From a bacterium (lineage in GTDB: Bacteria; Bdellovibrionota_C; UBA2361; RFPC01), in assembly GCA_009926305.1 (NCBI GenBank), contig RFPC01000009.1, positions 1 through 49,913 on the forward strand: a stretch of 49,913 nt of DNA, given 5' to 3'. Made by a program: the position numbers and the translations under genes. This document shows positions 42,011-49,894 of the stretch, piece after piece; the first letter of the stretch is position 1, and the number at the start of each line of letters is the position of its first letter. Under the pieces are notes generated by a model, which made no database searches, was not told where the DNA came from, and saw only the letters and a list, made by a program, of their open reading frames with translations.

Positions 42011-42544
42011 ATGAAAGATGTAAGAACGGAGAAAACAGGCGTCGAGAAGCGAGAGCAGGAGGATGCCATCCAACAGAAACAGGATATCAAAGGGCAGGCT
42101 CTCCGTGATGATGAGAGCTATGAAGAAGACAATTACGATGAGCATATCGGAGAAGATGATGACTCATTGGCACCTGAAATCATCATCTCTGTCAGCACAG
42201 ACTTTTTACCGGACCAGAGTGAGACAACAAAAGCACTCTTTGCATTCTCTTACACAATCCGAATCGTCAATGAAGGAAAAGTAACCGCTCAGCTTTTGAA
42301 TCGTCACTGGAGAGTCTTTTCTGGTGGACGCCAGATTGCTGATGTCAAAGGCGAGGGGGTAGTTGGAGAACAGCCGATCCTTCAACCAGGTGAAGCTTTT
42401 GAGTATGAAAGTGGCACGTTGATCCACGATCCAATTGGTGCGATGGATGGAACATTCACATTCGTTGACGAATTCGGTGTTTTCTTTGACGTCAACATAC
42501 CAGAATTTTCCTTGATACATTTAGATGATCTGACAGTACATTAG
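42011..42544 (+). CDS. apaG: ApaG-domain protein with acidic N-terminal extension
   Basis: ApaG (CorD) is a 125-residue Ig-like protein linked to metal homeostasis and diadenosine tetraphosphate metabolism. Residues about 55-177 match it: IIISVSTDFLPDQSETT, FAFSYTIRIVNEGKVTAQLL, NRHWRVFSGG, and GVVGEQPILQPGEAFEYESG, followed by GAMDGTFTFVDEFG. The first 55 residues form a Glu/Asp/Lys/Arg-rich tail not found in the usual protein. Its function here is unknown. The last codons and the stop lie inside a 16-bp tandem repeat array that continues downstream. Confidence 0.9.
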   Translation: MKDVRTEKTGVEKREQEDAIQQKQDIKGQALRDDESYEEDNYDEHIGEDDDSLAPEIIISVSTDFLPDQSETTKALFAFSYTIRIVNEGKVTAQLLNRHWRVFSGGRQIADVKGEGVVGEQPILQPGEAFEYESGTLIHDPIGAMDGTFTFVDEFGVFFDVNIPEFSLIHLDDLTVH

Positions 42545-42610
42545 CGGGACAGTACATTAGCAGGACAGTACATTAGCAAGACAGTACACGAGCAGGACAC
42601 TACTCGGGTA
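42531..42610 (+). repeat. 16-bp tandem repeats overlapping the apaG stop codon
   Basis: The unit GGACAGTACATTAGCA starts at 42531 (first copy TGACAGTACATTAGCG), and is repeated at 42547 and 42563 perfectly, at 42579 with three changes and at 42595 with about five. Degenerate traces continue to about 42626. The apaG TAG stop (42542-42544) is in the first unit. Because units are 16 bp, a second copy would change reading frame if the first stop were lost. Confidence 0.88.
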
Positions 42611-42801
42611 AGACTGCTCTCTCGTAAGACTCTGAAGTAAGAGAATAGAGACGAACGCCTGAAGAACGCTCTGACGGTGAAAGAAGTCTCTCTTTATCCG
42701 ATAGAAAACCTCCTACTGAGCACTTTCGCTCTCTGAAAACGAGAATTACACTGGTCTCCATGCCGATAATTTAATCGCATATCATCTCGGCTATCTGTAT
42801 C

Positions 42802-43230
42802 ATGAGAAAATATCCGGTCACATTAGAGAAAGAACGCGAGCTACTTGAGCGTATGCTCAAACTCGGAATATTCGAGGATGACATAGACGAATCATTTATC
42901 CGTGGGAGTGGCAGCGGAGGGCAAAAAATTAATAAAACTTCCAATTGTGCTCGCCTTTATCATGCTCCGTCTGGAATTGAGGTGCGCTGCCAAACCTCGC
43001 GATCCCTTGCAATGAACCGCTTTTTGGCAAGAAGAATGCTCTGCGAAAAATTTGAAGAACAGAGTGAAGGCGAGAAGAGTAAAAAAGAAAGGGAAAGAGA
43101 GAAGATTCGAAGACAAAAACGAAAACGCTCTAAACGAGCAAAGGAAAAGATATTAGCGGAGAAGCGTGTGCAATCTGATAAAAAGTCGGGGCGAAAGAAA
43201 ATTAAGATGGACTCAGATGATACAGATTAA
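42802..43230 (+). CDS. Peptide chain release factor-like protein (C12orf65/ArfB-like)
   Basis: A 142-residue codon-independent release factor homologue. The GGQ motif is in GSGSGGQKINKTSNCARL, and the next block YHAPSGIEVRCQTSRSLAMN corresponds to C12orf65 (mtRF-R), not ArfB. The GGQ catalyses hydrolysis of peptidyl-tRNA on stalled ribosomes. The C-terminal 55 residues are extremely rich in Lys and Arg, with a coiled-coil pattern (EEQSEGEKSKKEREREKIRR), like the ArfB tail that sits in the empty mRNA channel. No stop-codon recognition domain is present. The gene converges with the FHA gene, overlapping by four bases. Confidence 0.85.
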   Translation: MRKYPVTLEKERELLERMLKLGIFEDDIDESFIRGSGSGGQKINKTSNCARLYHAPSGIEVRCQTSRSLAMNRFLARRMLCEKFEEQSEGEKSKKEREREKIRRQKRKRSKRAKEKILAEKRVQSDKKSGRKKIKMDSDDTD

Positions 43231-44093
43231 AAGTCAGCAAGGCGAAATAATTGCTCTGTATCGGTGCTAACCCCCTCCACCGAACATACTGATACGGAGT
43301 CTTGAATTTGCTCCGCTGTTCTTCCATCAAATAAGAGGGTCTCGCCAGCCATATCGAGACAGCCAAATAATGCAAACGCTATGTTCAGCGGGTCGCCAAT
43401 TAAATTCATTTCACCGCCAGATGCGTTCGCTCCAGTGGTCGCCTGAAGACCTGTCCCTGATGAAATCACTCCTCGAAGCACGAGGTCTCTGCCCGATTTC
43501 ACCTCGAGCTTCTCATAGATACGCTGAAATGCCCTGATTGCTCGAAGGGACTGATTTTTGCCATCTCCACCCATCCAAAGCGCCACAGTCTTCTCTCCGA
43601 TCTGACGATCGATTATTCCGTCAAATTCTTCAATAGTATCCTTTAGCGTGGTCTCTCTCTCAGAATCTCCCTCATGCTTATCGTTCACTGATATTTCAAA
43701 TACGAGGACAGATACTGCTATGGGTCTCATTTGAGCTGTCATGGCTCTTGCACGAGTGGAACGAATTTCCTCAGGTTCATAGTCCGATGCAAGTTCAATT
43801 ACTATTCGAACTTTCCCTATTTGAATTTCTTCAGAAGAACTCACATCACGCATCCCGTGTATGCGTACACCATTAACAAAAGTCCCATTCAGACTCTCAA
43901 AATCCGTAATCACAACACCACTTCTTGAGGCACTCAAGGAAGCATGAACCCGCGATACTCCAGGCTCTGAGATGACGAATTCATTCCCTTTATCTCGCCC
44001 AAGACGAATCTCATCCTGATCACAAAGAATGATTCGCTCTTGCATCCCATTCGATTGGGTAACCAATGCAACTGCTACCTTTTCTCTTGCCAT
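43227..44093 (-). CDS. FHA domain protein with degenerate nucleotidyl cyclase-like C-terminus
   Basis: A 288-residue protein. Residues about 25-100 form an FHA domain that binds phosphothreonine: IRLGRDKGNEFVI, then VSRVHASLSASRSGVV, and LNGTFVNGVRI, with the key Gly-Arg, Ser-Arg-His and Asn residues. Residues about 125-285 resemble a class III nucleotidyl cyclase: VSVLVFEIS (usually FADI), GIIDRQIGEKTVALW (usually IGDKVMA), and NLIGDPLNIAFAL (usually IGD.VN.AARL). Both metal-binding Asp are replaced by Glu, so catalysis is doubtful. A role as a signal-reading scaffold is possible. Confidence 0.75.
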   Translation of the reverse strand: MAREKVAVALVTQSNGMQERIILCDQDEIRLGRDKGNEFVISEPGVSRVHASLSASRSGVVITDFESLNGTFVNGVRIHGMRDVSSSEEIQIGKVRIVIELASDYEPEEIRSTRARAMTAQMRPIAVSVLVFEISVNDKHEGDSERETTLKDTIEEFDGIIDRQIGEKTVALWMGGDGKNQSLRAIRAFQRIYEKLEVKSGRDLVLRGVISSGTGLQATTGANASGGEMNLIGDPLNIAFALFGCLDMAGETLLFDGRTAEQIQDSVSVCSVEGVSTDTEQLFRLADF

Positions 44094-44159
44094 GATTTCA
44101 TCCTTTCTGTTCAGCCCAAGAATCTTCTAATACTTAACATCTCTCCTCAACCTATAATC

Positions 44160-44498
44160 TCAACGACCATAGACAACAAGTGAATCACTGCCATATATAC
44201 CACCTAAAATTGAGAAGCGTTCTCGATCGCAATAAAAGACTTCCTCTAAATCCGCCTGCTTTACTGCATCCCCAATCGCATTGCTATTCCATATAGTTCG
44301 GGCACCAGGCAAGCGAGGAATAGATACAGTGACTATCCCTGAATCACTACGTCGTTCCCCTATCGGCGTGCTTTGCATATTTGTGCAGTAGGGCTCTACC
44401 GTATTTGTATAGAGAAATCCTCGAAAACATCCTGAAAAAAACAAAACAGCGACTATGAGTATTATCGTCCGGATGGAGAAGAGCATAATATGCATCAC
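44160..44498 (-). CDS. TRL-like family lipoprotein
   Basis: A 112-residue secreted protein. A hydrophobic leader (about 8-23) ends in FFSGC, an acceptable lipobox, so Cys24 may carry lipid. The mature part matches the TRL-like pattern: RGFLYTNTVEPYCTNMQSTP near the start, an Ile/Trp segment (GARTIWNSNAIGDAVKQADL), then a final ILGGIYGSDSLVVYGR. The function of the family is not known. It starts eight bases after the stop of the next TRL gene, so the pair is probably one transcription unit. Confidence 0.7.
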   Translation of the reverse strand: MMHIMLFSIRTIILIVAVLFFSGCFRGFLYTNTVEPYCTNMQSTPIGERRSDSGIVTVSIPRLPGARTIWNSNAIGDAVKQADLEEVFYCDRERFSILGGIYGSDSLVVYGR

Positions 44499-44505
44499 TT
44501 ACCGA

Positions 44506-44817
44506 TTAATCACCGTAGGCGATTGTCTTGCGTTCGGAATAGAGTCCAAAGAGATACGAACGATAAGCCACATCAAGATGCATGATGGTCGTAATACCTC
44601 CATTCCTCGCAGCAGCATCCGTCCCAGCATCCCCCCATGCAAATAACCATAAAACTGACTGGGATGAAGAGGTTCCGACTTTTGAGCCGAGCTCAGTTCT
44701 ATTCACATCTTTATCAAGCGGCGCCTTGACATCGACATAGGCACATCCCGCTACTGCCACCAGTCCCCAAACAAGACACGCATATAAAATTCGCTTCGCC
44801 TTCACACTGCTCATCAT
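44506..44817 (-). CDS. TRL-like family lipoprotein
   Basis: A 103-residue protein with lipobox VAVAGC (Cys25), so it should be anchored in a membrane. The segment LGSKVGTSSSQSVLWLFAWG, followed by DAGTDAAARNGGITTIMHLD and LFGLYSERKTIAYGD, is the pattern of TRL-like proteins (G.a...s.l...awGDaG...Aa..ggi..i...d, then a short final repeat). It is related to, but clearly distinct from, its neighbour. Role unknown. Because it is a lipoprotein, an envelope-related function is expected. Confidence 0.72.
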   Translation of the reverse strand: MMSSVKAKRILYACLVWGLVAVAGCAYVDVKAPLDKDVNRTELGSKVGTSSSQSVLWLFAWGDAGTDAAARNGGITTIMHLDVAYRSYLFGLYSERKTIAYGD

Positions 44818-45085
44818 ACTCGTGGGCCCTCACTCTCTTGCTGCTACCATGCTCTAGCGTCCCATACCATCTCACGGAGAGAAAGAGCATAAGTCAGGAT
44901 TAGAAACATGCTGAAGACAGTAACCACTATTTTCTTTGCCAGCCAGAACATACTTCAGCCCGTATTGGATGTTTGGTATACTTCTGACCAGATTCGCGCT
45001 TCAGAATGCCCTGTTACAACGAGCATCCTGCAAATGTCTTGAACTGCTCGAGATCCGAAGCTGCAATTATGGGAGGCGTCAAGTC

Positions 45086-46435
45086 ATGGTACGCGAGAAG
45101 GCGATACAACAGGAGGAGAATAAAATCGAATCTTTAGGTTCCACGGAATCACAGGACTCTACTCTCTCCCCTGCTTCTGCTTCTGGATCTCATGCCTTTG
45201 AACACCTAATCCTGACATTTCTTGAAAGCTCTTCAAAAATTATCTCGGAAGAAATTCGCTTTAAGCACTTAAGACTCCTGCCGAGGGGCCTGTTTATCGA
45301 AGAGAGCGTGATAGAAAAAATAGAATTGCTATTATGCGACTGGCATCCCCTGCTGCCAGAGTCAAAAAAAATGATTTCGGCTGAAAAGCTGAAAAAATAC
45401 TATCGAAATTCACTGAGTTCAGTACCGAAGTATCTTCTTGACGGGAAGGCGCTATTATTTGGCTATGAACTATGTCTGGCAAAAGGCACAGCCACGTTCC
45501 GCGATATTCCTGTCTTCAACGGCTCGCTCCTTGAAACTTCTTCATTTATCCACATGCGGGATCCCATTCTTTTTAATACCCCAGATATAACGACTGAGAT
45601 AGGCAATGCCGGTTTAAGAATGCTTGTTTCATCGAGAAAACATCCTGTGAAACTTGATAATACTTCGCTACAACAGCTTGCTCTGACCTTGCAACGCTCC
45701 CAGGCAATTCCCAAAAAATATAGAGAAATCAAGCAGTCTTTGCGGCAAGCAGTCCCTGCATTTCGTGAAATCTGGGAACAAGCAAGGGTGATTCGTTCTA
45801 AACAGTCAGTTCTCATACCCAAAGAGCTTAGTGATGAGAAAGATGCCTGGTATCTGAGCTATAAAGACTTAATCTTTGTCCAAAGAAAAGAGGGGCAACT
45901 CGCCAAGGCTTATGGCCTTCGAGGGAAAAATCTGCATGAATTCCTCGTACATGAACTCTATGCTCTGAAAAATGATAAGCGACGATTCAAAACTGGAACT
46001 TTACACCTCGGCTCAAAAACCAAAGGTTACGGGGAGGTTGAACTGGAGAAAACTCATTACCAAATCCATCCAATATTCGTGAGAACATTCTTACTCCGCC
46101 TCGGATTTCACAGAGATATCACTGAAAAATTACCCCCTCGTTTTACTTTGGGTGATGCTCTTAAACAACTGATTGCAATTGTAGAGTCCTCTATCTGGAT
46201 TGATGCTCGCGATGTGCCCCGCCACTATGCTGAGCAACAAACACCAGATACCAACTATCGTGCTCATGGAAAATGGATCTTTGCTATCAATAGAAAGCGA
46301 GAAATTCTCTCACTCTTTGACAAAACCGAGCGGACTCCCAAACGGCGGCCCCAAAACCACACCAGCCTAAAAACGAGCAACAAGAAGAAGAAACACCCGA
46401 AGCGACGCCTTCATGCTGCCAAGCCTGATAATTAG
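45086..46435 (+). CDS. Uncharacterised protein
   Basis: A 449-residue protein that I could not assign. The first 30 residues are acidic and Ser-rich. The middle is helical with Leu-rich stretches, and the last 45 residues are very rich in Lys, Arg, Asn and Pro, suggesting RNA or DNA binding. Segments such as PVKLDNTSLQQLALTL, EIKQSLRQAVPAFREIWEQA and FLLRLGFHRDITEKLPPRFT are not diagnostic. There is no signal peptide or membrane segment. The ATG at 45086 is preferred because GGGAGG lies nine bases upstream; the frame stays open another 50 codons. It lies just upstream of phoB. Confidence 0.6.
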   Translation: MVREKAIQQEENKIESLGSTESQDSTLSPASASGSHAFEHLILTFLESSSKIISEEIRFKHLRLLPRGLFIEESVIEKIELLLCDWHPLLPESKKMISAEKLKKYYRNSLSSVPKYLLDGKALLFGYELCLAKGTATFRDIPVFNGSLLETSSFIHMRDPILFNTPDITTEIGNAGLRMLVSSRKHPVKLDNTSLQQLALTLQRSQAIPKKYREIKQSLRQAVPAFREIWEQARVIRSKQSVLIPKELSDEKDAWYLSYKDLIFVQRKEGQLAKAYGLRGKNLHEFLVHELYALKNDKRRFKTGTLHLGSKTKGYGEVELEKTHYQIHPIFVRTFLLRLGFHRDITEKLPPRFTLGDALKQLIAIVESSIWIDARDVPRHYAEQQTPDTNYRAHGKWIFAINRKREILSLFDKTERTPKRRPQNHTSLKTSNKKKKHPKRRLHAAKPDN

Positions 46436-46562
46436 TTGAATTTACCCATAAACTTTGGAAAGGTCGCTCTACCGCCTCGGGGAAATAAACTTCCCTCTTG
46501 TTTTGTGATAGATTCCCAGGGAAACCGTTGGTGTGTCTGCTGACTACAGTAGGAAATGATTG

Positions 46563-47261
46563 ATGGCAAAAGAAAAGATTTTAGTGGTCGAAGATGAAGA
46601 TGATCTGAGAGAGCTCATCAGATACAACCTCGAGCAAGAAGGGTTTACGGTTATCGCAACCGACTCTGGCGAAGAAGCCCTAACTCTTGTGGCCACGAAT
46701 CCGCCAGAGCTTGTCTGTCTCGATCTGATGTTGCCCGGAATGAATGGTCTTGATGTATGTCGCACATTGAAAGGAAATAGTTCTCTATCCTCTATTCCGG
46801 TCTTGATCATCAGCGCAAAGGGTGAAGAGACAGACATCGTCACTGGACTTGAGTTGGGAGCTGATGACTACATCACGAAACCCTTCAGCCCCAAAGTGCT
46901 CATCGCTCGAGCTCGAGCTATTCTCCGACGGAGAGGGTCAGCACCAACTCCGCAATCGAACTCTGACGAGCAATCTGTTCTCGTTCACGGCTTAAAGATT
47001 GACGCTCGAAAGCATGAGGTACACTTACATGAAAAGCGACTCATGCTCACGGGCACCGAATTCCGAATCCTGCACTTTTTATCACAGAATCCTGGCTGGG
47101 TGTTCACTCGCCAACAACTCGTTGAGAACTTACATGGCGATAATTATCCTGTAACAGAGCGATCAATCGATGTGCAAATAGCTGGGCTCAGAAAAAAGTT
47201 AGGGCCATCCTCTGATTATATCGAAACAGTGCGAGGGATAGGTTATCGGCTTAAGGAGTAA
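46563..47261 (+). CDS. phoB: Phosphate regulon response regulator PhoB-like (OmpR family)
   Basis: A transcription factor with a receiver and a winged-helix domain. Receiver motifs are ILVVEDEDDLREL, the phosphoacceptor Asp in LVCLDLMLPGMNGLDV, the switch Ser in VLIISAKG and the Lys in DDYITKPFSPKVL. The effector domain has LTGTEFRILHFLSQNPGWVF, then RQQLVENLHGDNYPVTERSI and VDVQIAGLRKKLG, followed by YIETVRGIGYRL. The length of 232 residues and the phoR partner downstream fit PhoB. Targets would be phosphate-starvation genes, though no Pho operon is in the window. Confidence 0.92.
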   Translation: MAKEKILVVEDEDDLRELIRYNLEQEGFTVIATDSGEEALTLVATNPPELVCLDLMLPGMNGLDVCRTLKGNSSLSSIPVLIISAKGEETDIVTGLELGADDYITKPFSPKVLIARARAILRRRGSAPTPQSNSDEQSVLVHGLKIDARKHEVHLHEKRLMLTGTEFRILHFLSQNPGWVFTRQQLVENLHGDNYPVTERSIDVQIAGLRKKLGPSSDYIETVRGIGYRLKE

Positions 47262-47268
47262 GTTTCCT

Positions 47269-48684
47269 TTGGAAGAAAGAAAAACTTTCACAAATACGAA
47301 GAGTGGATCCCACATGGCAAGGCCTCAGATGCAATCTCGGCTACGCAACCCAGTGCTTACTGGAGTAATACTGCATCTCTCTATCTTCATCTTTGTCATT
47401 TTTGCGGCGGATGCGAATCCTGCTCTTACCGCATCAATCATCACGCTTCTTTCCTTGATGTTCTTCCTGTTATGGAGAAAGGAGAAAAGGAGTCTTTCTT
47501 CAGAACCGATGGAGCAAACTGCTGAACAAACAGATCCTGATGACTCCCATCTGAATTCTCCACTTTTAGACGAGCTAAAATCGGCCTTAGAAGCAAGAGA
47601 TGAGAAAGATGCGGTGCTATCAAGTATGAGCGAGGCGGTAATAGCGGTTAATGCGGATTATACCCTCCTCTCTATAAATGCTTCAGCGAGAAAGATGCTG
47701 AATCTTCCAGATAATATTTCTCCTGGATTACGTCTACAAGAAGTGGTTCAAGAGGACGCCTTTCATAGAATTGCAAAAATAGTCTTAGAAACAGGGGGTC
47801 AGATTGAAAACGAGATAAGACTGGAAGACGATCAACAGAGGCTTCTTTTCATCCATGGAACCCCACTGCTCAATAAACAGAAATTAAGCAATGGTGCGGT
47901 AATTGTATTCCGCGATATTAGTCGCATTCGAAAACTGGAGACCATTCACCAAGAGTTTGTCGCTAATGTTTCCCACGAATTAAAGACACCAATTACCTCT
48001 ATTAAAGGATTCGTTGAAACACTCCTGAATGGTGCACTCGCTAATAGAGCAGATGCTGAGCGCTTTCTTGCTATTGTATCGAGACAAGCTGATAGACTCT
48101 CCACTATTATTGAGGACCTTCTTGCGCTCTCGAGGCTTGAACGACAGGGACGAGACCATGAGCTCTCACGGGAAGACATTCTTGTAGCCACCCTATTTGA
48201 GCGTTGCTACCAGGGATGCCTATTTAAACTAGACGAAAAACAAGTTCGATTGAATGTAAACTTCGATCACGACCTCTTTGTAAGTCTTAATCTTAATCTC
48301 ATGGAGCAGGCTCTCATGAACCTGCTGAGTAATGCTATTAAATACAGTAGTCCCGACAGTGAGATTCTACTGGAGGCGCGCCGAGCGGGACAAACCGTAT
48401 CATTCTCCGTCTCAGATAGTGGAATAGGGATCGCTGAGGAAGACCTCCCAAGAATTTTTGAGCGCTTTTATCGTGTCGATCGAGCTCGATCACGTCAAAT
48501 GGGTGGGTCTGGACTAGGGCTTGCTATCGTCAAACATATAGCGCAGGTCCACGGCGGTAGTGTTCATGTAGAAAGCGCCATACATCGAGGCAGCCGCTTT
48601 GAGATAGTTCTTCCGCTCGCTACGCGAAAAGAAAAATGGCAAGAGTATGAGGTGGCTACCTCTCCTCATGCTCCTCCAAGATAG
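47269..48684 (+). CDS. phoR: Sensor histidine kinase PhoR-like
   Basis: A 471-residue inner-membrane kinase. Two hydrophobic segments (about 28-44 and 50-66) anchor the N-terminus. A PAS domain follows (about 118-220: VLSSMSEAVIAVNADYTLLS and VIVFRDISRIRKLE). The dimerisation and phosphoacceptor helix is NVSHELKTPITSIKGFVETL, with His at about residue 236. The ATP domain has NLLSNAIKYSSP (N box), SDSGIGIAEEDLPRIFERFY and GGSGLGLAIVKHIAQVHGG (G boxes). This layout matches PhoR. The TTG start at 47269 is supported by AAGGAG ten bases upstream; ATG 47314 is the alternative. It forms an operon with phoB. Confidence 0.92.
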   Translation: MEERKTFTNTKSGSHMARPQMQSRLRNPVLTGVILHLSIFIFVIFAADANPALTASIITLLSLMFFLLWRKEKRSLSSEPMEQTAEQTDPDDSHLNSPLLDELKSALEARDEKDAVLSSMSEAVIAVNADYTLLSINASARKMLNLPDNISPGLRLQEVVQEDAFHRIAKIVLETGGQIENEIRLEDDQQRLLFIHGTPLLNKQKLSNGAVIVFRDISRIRKLETIHQEFVANVSHELKTPITSIKGFVETLLNGALANRADAERFLAIVSRQADRLSTIIEDLLALSRLERQGRDHELSREDILVATLFERCYQGCLFKLDEKQVRLNVNFDHDLFVSLNLNLMEQALMNLLSNAIKYSSPDSEILLEARRAGQTVSFSVSDSGIGIAEEDLPRIFERFYRVDRARSRQMGGSGLGLAIVKHIAQVHGGSVHVESAIHRGSRFEIVLPLATRKEKWQEYEVATSPHAPPR

Positions 48685-49894
48685 TATCAATGAACTGCTG
48701 AAGAGAGAGACCTACTTGCTCTCGAAGTATTTGTAACAGTCGCTCTCGATCAAATTCTTGAGCATGATTTGCAATAAAAACAATACCTTCTTTTCGAAGG
48801 TTGAGGTGACATGAAGAATCCTTTACTACCATTCCGACAGTTTCAAGAATAGAGGTTTGAATAAAAACTTCCTCAGGATGAAGAGCAGTCAAAAAATGGA
48901 GATAGGGAGCCTTATTTTCCTTATATGGATTTCTTAGTGTGTCTTCTACTACACTGAAGGCCTCCGATAAATCAGTTGAAGAAGCCAATGCTTGAGCACA
49001 GTACTTCGCTACGAGGTCGTTTCGATGCTCAAGCGCTAAAACTAACTGTTCCGAAATGATCGTGGTGTCTTCAACTTGCCGTAAAACTTCTGCACTTGCT
49101 AACTGGGTATGTGGATCATAAGAACCACGCAATCTGCTCATTAATCCGAGCAAGCCCTGCTGAGATATCTCTTGAGCAACAAGTGCACTGGATGCAATCT
49201 CGCGCACTCTCTCAATTCCACTTTCAAGTCCTTTTAATAAAGCGCTTTCACTAATTCCCTTTGAAACGACGTAGAATCGTAAATCCAGCGAAGCATGATT
49301 CAGAAAGAGATGATCTAAATATTCCTGCGTTTCGATCGGATTCTGGGACACTTCGACGAAAATATCTAGAAGCTTAGCCCCTTCTTGTCCCCCACACTGC
49401 GACAAAAGGGCACAAAGCTGACTCTCTACTACTGCGGGCTCATGCCTTGCTAACATTTTACAGAGACTCTTCCCATCAGAAAGAGATAGAGTAGTTACGT
49501 GATCTATCAAATTTCTTATTTGGGCTGCTTTCATCAATATGTCGGGGGTTTGTTCCACGCTCTCGTTTATCGTTGACAACATTCCCTGTTTCAGCGTGCT
49601 CTCCCCTAATTGCCCATACATCGATAAGAGCGTCAAAATTGGAGGCTTGAGCTTATCATCCGGAAACTGAGTCAATGCAATCAAAGCCGCACTCCGTAGT
49701 GCATCACTATCCTCAGCCGAAAATAAACGGTTATCATTATCTTCGTCCTGTCTTTCTTCCGTAATACTGGAGCGAAACTCAGTAGGAATTGTATTCGGGC
49801 TTTTATATATTTGCTGAAGAGTCTCACGAATGGATTCTCTCTCCTGCTCTTGTGCTGGCTCAGACAATCCAAGGATTCTTCCTAAAGCATATAT
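48656..49894 (-). CDS. HEAT-like repeat protein, 5' end missing
   Basis: A partial gene whose N-terminus is cut off by the end of the contig. The visible 412 residues are almost all helical and Leu/Ala-rich, with paired helices of about 30-40 residues in tandem: DALRSAALIALTQFPDD, IERVREIASSALVAQEISQQ, PHTQLASAEVLRQVED, and LVAKYCAQALASST. This fits a HEAT/ARM-type solenoid, used for protein interactions. The frame continues through the adaptor sequence, but the residues Met-Tyr-Lys-Arg-Gln at its apparent start are not real. It overlaps the 3' end of phoR by 29 bases on the opposite strand. Confidence 0.75.
   Translation of the reverse strand: MYALGRILGLSEPAQEQERESIRETLQQIYKSPNTIPTEFRSSITEERQDEDNDNRLFSAEDSDALRSAALIALTQFPDDKLKPPILTLLSMYGQLGESTLKQGMLSTINESVEQTPDILMKAAQIRNLIDHVTTLSLSDGKSLCKMLARHEPAVVESQLCALLSQCGGQEGAKLLDIFVEVSQNPIETQEYLDHLFLNHASLDLRFYVVSKGISESALLKGLESGIERVREIASSALVAQEISQQGLLGLMSRLRGSYDPHTQLASAEVLRQVEDTTIISEQLVLALEHRNDLVAKYCAQALASSTDLSEAFSVVEDTLRNPYKENKAPYLHFLTALHPEEVFIQTSILETVGMVVKDSSCHLNLRKEGIVFIANHAQEFDRERLLQILREQVGLSLQQFIDTILEEHEER

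Noticed and set aside
44908-45045. Small plus-strand frame starting ATG 44908
   Set aside because: No ribosome site or family signal is present, and it overlaps the probable promoter region of the gene at 45086.
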